Of a stretch of 64,000 bases of DNA, positions 57,601-64,000 are shown piece after piece; the stretch's first letter is position 1, and the number at the start of each line of letters is the position of its first letter. Where the stretch lies: positions 1 to 64,000 of the forward strand of contig NW_025947524.1 of NCBI RefSeq assembly GCF_000764305.2. The letters run 5' to 3'. This stretch comes from Hyalella azteca. Taxonomy: Eukaryota; Arthropoda; Malacostraca; Amphipoda; Hyalellidae. The position numbers and the translations under genes are program-made. Under the pieces are notes generated by a model. That model did not search any database. It was not told the DNA's origin and saw only the letters and a list, made by a program, of their open reading frames with translations.

Positions 57601-60600
57601 TGGTGCAGGGGGCATTAATATAACACCGCGTTCCTAATTAATATAACATGGAATAACAATTAAAATTTATTAGGTGTTGAAGATGAAAATAATCAAGTCC
57701 ATTTAGAAGTACTTCAATACGAGGAAGGCATTTGCCACAGAGGTCACAAGTCAAAACTGTTTTTCTGTTTATTCGTTGCTGTTTTATTCCTGTGTTGTTG
57801 AATGTTTATTGCACTATAATTAGATTGATATTTTACTAGACAAGTCGTGCTATTTAAGTAGACAATGAATGATATGAAAGACGTAATACCATGAAGATTA
57901 CATTTTTTAATTTGAATTGTTTCTCTGCAGTACGACTTGCTGGACCAAGAAATAGCTCAGTGTATCGAGGCGGAGAGCTTGGGCTCTTCACACTCTTCTC
58001 CTACAGCTCAATATCAGCAATATTCAGGCGGTGCCAATAGTCAAAGTGTTGCTCAATTATCTGGCCTTAGTGATGCTTTAAGTATTGACGCAGACAGTGG
58101 CGTTACTATTAATGGTAGTTCAACAACTATTAACAGTCTGCAAGGTAACGCCGCTAACGCTGCACCAGTTGGTGCGAGTAACGGTTTACAAGGTATCGTC
58201 AGTAGCAGTGCTACCGGGACTACGAATAACGTAATCCACGGCTGTGCTCTTACTCCTTTCCAGTTTACCGCCACTTCTAGTGCTAGTCAATCTACGATAG
58301 TGTCGAGCCCCTGGGGAGAAGTGGATGCTGGCAAGAGTAATGGTGGCATTCTACAAACTCAATCTCAACTTGCTCAATCTAGCCGAAATAATACTGGTTT
58401 TTTAGCTCACAAAAACAACGGTCTAAGTCAAGCTGCTTATCTAAATGAGCAGTTCCGTAACGATCAATTAAAAACGACCTTCAACCTCCATAGTAATGAC
58501 GTCAACGCCTTAGTATTAAAAGCCAATCAAGTTAATAATCAACTGAACCAAGTACGATCCTTGCTGCTTTCCCAGCCTCAGAATCCCACGCTTGTTGCGC
58601 ATTCCAATCGACTACAGCAGGATCTGGAGTCGTTGCAGAACCAAATTTACGCAACTCAAGCCGCCACTAACAGTCTCACTGAAGACCAACAGCTCATTCT
58701 TAAATTGAAACAGAAACATATTCAGCAGTCAGAGCTTCAGGCTTTGTTATACCAACATCAACTTCAGCAGCAGCAGCAGCAACAACAACAACAATCGCTT
58801 CTGAACGGAAACGTAAATCTGGGTCCGGGAATTTTGGATGTTAATCGTGGACTGGGCTTACAAAACTCCTCGGTATCCAATATACTGGACATGAAAAGAT
58901 CATCGAGCGGACTAACCAATTCTTCATATCCTAAGATCAATTCAACTCTGAGCAACGGCTTGGCAATGAACTCGAATAGCTTCACCACGAGCAGCAGCAC
59001 CACCAATACTCTGGCAATGAACAACCATGCAATGCCGCACAGGTGCCAGATGTGCCTGGAGCCTTTCAACTTGAATAATCGCGTTCCTAAAATTTTATGC
59101 TGCACCCACACTTACTGCTTATCGTGCCTCATGGCAAGCACGTCTCCCACTGGGCTCATTCAATGCCCTGGAAATTGCGGAGTTTCTACTCAGCTCACTG
59201 AGGCTGGCCTTGCTGGTGGGTGATGAATTGCAATCATAATCCATTTTGAAAAATTTTTAATATCTTGTATTCATTTTTGGATAGAGGCTGAAATAACTGC
59301 TGGATTTCTTCGCCCATATCAGGAGCTTTGTTTGTTCATATCCTGTAGTAACTTTTAATTCCTTTAATTACCGGAAATGCCTAAGAAATTTGCTGATTGG
59401 AAAACTGGTCTCCATGAAAAACTACTTTTACAAAATCATTTTCATTCTTGGCAGGGCTGACTACCAACCAAGGCTACCTGAATGTCCAGGACAGCACCGG
59501 TGCGACAGCGTCTAATGGACACGTGCAGTGAGTTCCTAATTTTCCATCAGACTCGGGATTTCGTGCCAAACTTTTTGAGCAGTAATATAGTTGGATATGA
59601 TTCCGCTTACCACCCACATTGGGGTTTGATTATAGCGTTATCGTTCGTAACTGATGCGTGATTCTGATATCGAATTCGTCTTCGCTCAAACTTATTGCTT
59701 GATGTTGATCACTAACATAATACGGGAGATGACGATGATGCAATAGAAAATATTTTTGACTAAGCGATTTCATCGAATGTTGGACGACACGTTACCTTCT
59801 GAGAAATAACTGCATATTGTTCATTGATTAATAATAACTGTTTGTACGAAAATATTTATCTGAGCAGACCGAGCGAGGTGTGCGCGTCCTGTACGGGAAC
59901 GCTGCAAGACCAGCCTGTAAGCAAGTGTCGCCAGGAGGGCCACACTCTAGTGGCCAGCGACGAAGCTGTTCGTCTCATGGTCGCTCAACTCCGTCCCAAC
60001 GTTGAAAAGATCCTGGTGGTGCTCAGGCAGGTCATGAAGATGCGCGCCAATATCAAGGAACGAGTTGAAAGCACCCTGCAGTCACTGGCCAAGTTCACCG
60101 AGGAGCTCAAGACTAAGGTTGGGTCCTAACCATGTCTCGAAACTGACGTAATTTTGGGCGTTTTCGTTAATATACAGATCGCTTTGAAGAGGTTCATAAA
60201 AATGATAACAATGTTGGGAAATGCAAATGAAGCTGTGGTTCAAGGGCCTTATAAAAGTTTGGAATTCATTAAGGTTCTTCTAAGGCCCATTTTCAGAAGC
60301 ATTTCAAAACACGGAAAGCGCTCTCTTAACGTCATAATATTAGATTGGGGTGTTGTAAAGTCTAGTATGAAACGTTAATTTATAATTACCCGTATCATAC
60401 GTATCAATAATATGAATAATAGGAGCAGTTTATAATGTAGTCAGATTAACGTTGTAAAGATTTTGAAATGTTTAATTATTGAAATCGGTTTAAGAGTTCC
60501 AGGACTATTTTAATAACTTGTTAAAAATCATCGTTTCGAAGTATTTAAATTCGAGCTTTAAAATATCGCTCTGTTTTGCTGATATATTATAATTTAGCAT

Positions 60601-62388
60601 CGACTGCTGGTATGATTATGGTTTCTGTTTGTATCTAGGAAATGTATCTTTGAAAATTACTTCATCCTTCACGAGTACTTTACATCTATTTCAGCTGCAG
60701 CACGATTCTCTGGAAGAAGACGTACTCATTTCAACCCTGAACGACCTTAACGCCCTTATGTTGCGCATGGATACCCTGACTTATCCGGAGCTTCTAAGGA
60801 CTTTTCAATCGGTACGAAATTGTTCTTATTACTCTATATATTTGAACTCTGTCCGATTATAATTTAGGTTTGTTAATCTGACGCCCTGAGTCTCCAGTGA
60901 CTAGTGAGGTTTCAATCCCTTTGACATTGGCTTAGAATTTTATATCGCCTAAGATTCAAAATTGTTAGCGTTATGGATTGGATGTTGATAAGATCATCTA
61001 TTTTTCAGGTGGAAAGATGTGCTAACAACATCAGCTATCAGCACACGCAATGTTACAATTCTACAGTCGTTAACGAAGCTGTTGAGGCGCTCATGCTGCG
61101 GCTGCACCAAGAATCTCTGCCACAGGTTTTCAAAATCGGCCTCCGCCAGAACGAAATGTTCCGCATGGAGCAAAGTCTACAAGAACACGCCCTTAGTGGT
61201 AATTACGCTAACGTGTTGCTCCAATATATGGTGGCCGATCTACTAGGCTCGCGGGTCAAGCAGAATAAAGCATTCTCTGCCTTCGGTAATTGTGATGCTA
61301 CTGAAATCGATAATATGCCTCAGGAGGCTCATGGCTCCAGCAGTCAGTCTCCTTCCGATGCCGGAATCATGAGTAACGGGGTCTTGTCATCGTCCGGAAC
61401 GCCTGATATGGCGGCCATGAATGGTCACGATGTTAATGTGCTCAGGAATAGCATGGAACAAGTGGACATTACGTGTCTATTGCAGACAACTGAGGCTATA
61501 GAAGCAGAGAATCCCAGTTCAGCAGACATACATCAATATAATGATCATTCAGCCTCATTAGGCCTCAGTAATATATGCCATTTGGCTAATGATGCTGAAG
61601 ACATAGAGGCTGTCGATTTAGAGAAATCTCTGCTCGAGGGCAGCGCTTCTATTGAGCCAGAGGAATCCCATGGTATGCACTCATCTGCTCCTTCGCCTCG
61701 TAGAAACCATTCCGTTACTCCTCCCATTGGCGCAGTGGTACCTTTGGCTGCCGAGTCCCCTGCGGGATCTTCGGATAAAGGAAGTAAGCCTTTTTCTTAT
61801 CTCGATGCCGCAAAAAAACCAGCGAAGCCTCAACCAGAACCTCAACCGAAAACTGACGTTTACAAATTGCCTGCACAAGTGAAGCAAATAAAGACTCCTC
61901 ATTGCTGGATGAAAGTTACGGTGGATGGAGAGCCCATCGGCCGAATCGTGTTTCAGCTTCGTCCCGATAAGGCGCCGAAGATGTGCGAGAACTTCTTAGG
62001 CCTTTGTACTAACAAACCAGGTTATGGTTATAAAGGCACGCATTTCTTTAAGAATGGTGACGGGTTCTTGGCTGGAGGAGATGTTGAAAACGATGACGGC
62101 ACAGGAGGCTATTCCATCTTTAACTGTGCTAAGTTCGAAGCAGATTTGTGTCCTCTTAAAGATGAAGTTGGTATGATAAGATTTAAAGGAAATGGCACTA
62201 GTGAAAACGGTAGAGGTATGGTAGGGTCGCAATTCATGGTTTGGTGCGCCGAGAGAGAGTTTAAAAAGTTCTCCTTCAGCCTCGTATTCGGACGAGTCGT
62301 TGACGGCATGGATGTTGTCAAGAAAGCTGCAGCTGTCAATTTATCTAAACATGACGTTATGATTGAAGATTGTGGTGGTGTGCTCTAA
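54683..62388 (+). CDS. RRM / RING-finger / B-box-like / cyclophilin multidomain protein, 8 coding exons
   Basis: Predicted RNA-binding E3 ubiquitin ligase of TRIM-like plan. Exons: 54683-54832, 56762-56831, 57308-57432, 57931-59215, 59455-59527, 59868-60117, 60695-60811, 61009-62388. They total 3,450 nt with all phases matching, giving 1,149 residues. Domains: RRM at about 9-80 (RNP2 KIYVGNLA; RNP1 KGFGFVHM, split by intron 1); Ser/Asn/Gln-rich linker with poly-Gln near 393-403; RING at 487-531 (CQMC, CCTH, CLSC, last pair spaced C-x3-C); Cys573, Cys576, Cys588 and His593 as a B-box-like cluster; helical region at about 595-720; acidic linker; cyclophilin domain at about 985-1149. The start is the first ATG, one base after an acceptor. 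The exon 6 donor GTTGGG is weak but keeps frame. Known PPIE joins RRM to cyclophilin and PPIL2 joins U-box to cyclophilin; this order combines both ideas. I do not know a named family for it. Confidence 0.9.
55340..55830 (+). repeat. About threefold degenerate tandem repeat in intron 1 of the RRM-RING-cyclophilin gene
   Basis: Units of roughly 150-200 bp share TGAAAATATATCTTAATGTA, GCTGATTATGAATC and AAGTTTTGAACTTGAGATTC, diverged by many substitutions. They lie wholly within intron 1 and carry no coding signal. Confidence 0.7.
61891..62385 (+). CDS. C-terminal cyclophilin-like domain with degenerate active site
   Basis: The domain runs from HCWMKVTVDGEPIGRIVFQL to IEDCGGVL and keeps the cyclophilin core (FENF-like CENFLGLC, GYGYKGTHF, NGTGG-like DDGTGG, GSQFM, VFGRVVDGMDVV). 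Compared with human cyclophilin A, the catalytic Arg55 is Lys, Gln63 of the FMCQGGD block is missing (FLAGGD), Trp121 is Phe, and His126 is not conserved. Isomerase activity and cyclosporin binding are therefore probably weak or lost, leaving a peptide-binding or scaffold role. Confidence 0.75.
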
Positions 62389-63332
62389 TGATGATTTTTT
62401 TCTTAATCGAATCATTTTGTACTGAATCATAGAACGTGGAGTGTGAATTAAGCACGACTTGAACTAATTTGAGTCTGCGAAAGAGCAAGCGAGCGAGCAT
62501 GATTAGATTCAAACTTCACCATTTCTTCCACTGTGCCTTACTCTCTGTGCCTCGACATTATCGTGGATAGCCTTAGAAATCGTCCCACGTTCGTAGCAGA
62601 AGATACAAAATATTTAGATGATGAAACTATTGAGTACTTCATGTCAATTAGTCAGAGTTGATGCATTTTGGCCGTGCCATTCCTTGAAGTTAGTTCGCGT
62701 CGTGTGAACTTGCGTCTGTTTGTAGGAAGAAGTAATAACGTGCGGCCATCCTTGGCCGATCATAGGGGTTTTCGCACAGAAGACGTGCTAGAATTATATG
62801 GATCTAAGTCATCTAACTGACCATTTCTTCGATTTGATTTTAACAATTTTTATGTTGTGGATGAATCTTCAAGTTGAACTATGTTGACGGCGATTGCATT
62901 GCTGTGTAAATTGGTTTGGACCGATAGTTTCATCGATCATTTAACTGCATGAATGTTGGTATTTATTTTTCCTTAATAATTGATTGTTATTGTAATTACC
63001 ATCGACTATTTATATATTCGATTGCGAATAATTTGCTTACCTGTTGTGCCTCGGCCAATGGAACAAACCTCAATATTTCTGATTTTGTAAAACATTTTTG
63101 GGTGGGGCATGGTTTTTTTTTCGCCGATGAGTTCCCAGGCCTATTGATTTTTTTTTATTTGTAAACCGTACTTGAATTGTGTCCTTAGTGGGCGATGTAG
63201 CTATTGGGATTATTGGTGCGCAGTAGTAGACAGCTGTGGTAGCTTGTTTGTAACGACAAGGTGGTCGAATTTAATTTTTTTCTAATTTTGTGTGCTTGTG
63301 TGAATCGCGTCCAAAATGTGCACTCGAATAAA
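62389..63332 (+). other. Probable 3' UTR and polyadenylation signal of the RRM-RING-cyclophilin gene
   Basis: No reading frame of note follows the stop codon. The first clear AATAAA is at 63327-63332, which would give a 3' UTR of about 950 nt. Confidence 0.45.
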
Positions 63333-64000
63333 TTCAGGTTCTGCCGAATTTTTCGTAATGTGCTTTTATTGTCTATTTCTTGTCTCCTGGGGAGTATATA
63401 GTTTGGAAAATAATCTTTTTTTCTTGTCGAAAAAATACGATTTATCTAGTTACTTGGTCTTATGTCATCGAAAGTGCTCATTTTGCTCGCCTTGTAATGT
63501 TTGATGTAATTTTAATTTGATAATTATGGAAATGGCCGATTTTACTGGACGCAATTTTTGTTGTGCTATTCGCGAAGAATTTACGTACGCCATAATGTTG
63601 TTTCTTATGCCTCACATCCTACGACTAGAAAGCTGTTAAGTGTTGCTGTTGATCGTCATTGATTCAGTCGATGCAATTTGGAATGTAGTTCGTAGAGCGT
63701 GCTTTCTTCATTAGAAGTGAAATAATTTCATACTACCTCTGGGACGACTATCAGAAATTGTGCACATTCTCAGCAACAATCTGCGTTTACAATCCTTAAT
63801 ATACGAACGAATTTCTGGTTAGTTTTAATTTGAGTGTTTGACTGTTAGCTCCTTAATTCTCAACTAACAAACTAAGGCAGAATATCAACAGAGCTGTGAG
63901 GTGCCGGCTCAATTTCGTGCCTGTGGGTCTCTGCCTCGAGCAATCATGGCTGTCAATTAAAGGCCTAATATTAGTGTGACATTCTTGGATTCTATTCGAC
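63333..64000. other. 3' flank, nothing supported
   Basis: The sequence to the window end is AT-rich, with no coding exon or repeat recognised. Confidence 0.35.

Noticed and set aside
57937..59223. Reading the 428-codon RING-containing frame as a stand-alone gene
   Set aside because: It starts inside an exon directly after a strong acceptor and runs past a usable donor. The spliced model joins it in phase to the RRM exons and the later exons.
60973..62388. Reading the cyclophilin-containing frame as a separate gene from the ATG at 60973
   Set aside because: That ATG lies in intron sequence just before a strong acceptor (TTTTTCAG at 61001-61008). The exon joins in phase to the upstream RING exons.

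Overview
This is eukaryotic nuclear DNA, most likely from an arthropod and perhaps a crustacean. The evidence is AT-rich background, short GC-richer exons with GT/AG splice sites, introns from about 200 to 2,000 bp, and many mariner, pogo, hAT and LINE remnants and minisatellites. The species cannot be fixed from the sequence alone. Three single N bases (19658, 33391, 47570) show this is a draft assembly.

Two protein-coding genes can be rebuilt exon by exon with every intron phase matching, both on the + strand. (1) Positions 3570-13882 hold a 14-exon, 938-codon dipeptidyl peptidase 8/9 (S9B prolyl oligopeptidase family), with an intact Ser-Asp-His triad and the Glu-Glu substrate-anchoring motif. 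A His/Met/Gln-rich insertion sits in its propeller region. A tandem duplication has copied intron 11 plus the first 71 nt of the catalytic-serine exon. (2) Positions 54683-62388 hold an 8-exon, 1149-codon protein with an unusual order: RRM, Gln/Ser/Asn-rich linker, RING finger, B-box-like Cys/His cluster, helical segment, acidic linker and a C-terminal cyclophilin domain with a degenerate active site. It resembles a TRIM-cyclophilin plan with an added RNA-binding domain and is the best candidate here for an under-described system.

Layout: 1-593 is a dead mariner-like element. 594-3566 is the AT-rich DPP8/9 upstream flank, with two CRE-like sites and an inverted repeat. 13883 to about 20 kb is DPP8/9 3' UTR and flank, with two 23-bp minisatellites and a 62-bp palindrome. 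20-28 kb holds two well-bounded exons of an unidentified minus-strand membrane protein, plus weaker exon-like pieces and several minisatellites. 28-54 kb is mostly repeats: local tandem duplications (30.1, 35.9, 44.8 and 52.1 kb), a 1.6-kb hAT foldback element with a perfect 8-bp target duplication, a smaller CAGGGTTGC-ended element, a pogo/Tigger-like element, a broken jockey-type LINE and a 2.1-kb element with GGGGTAAAAAGGGA ends. 54.7-64 kb is the RRM-RING-cyclophilin gene and its 3' flank.

The two main genes are about 41 kb apart, and nothing suggests they work together. In both, the start codon lies a few bases after a splice acceptor, so each probably has a non-coding first exon upstream that was not located.
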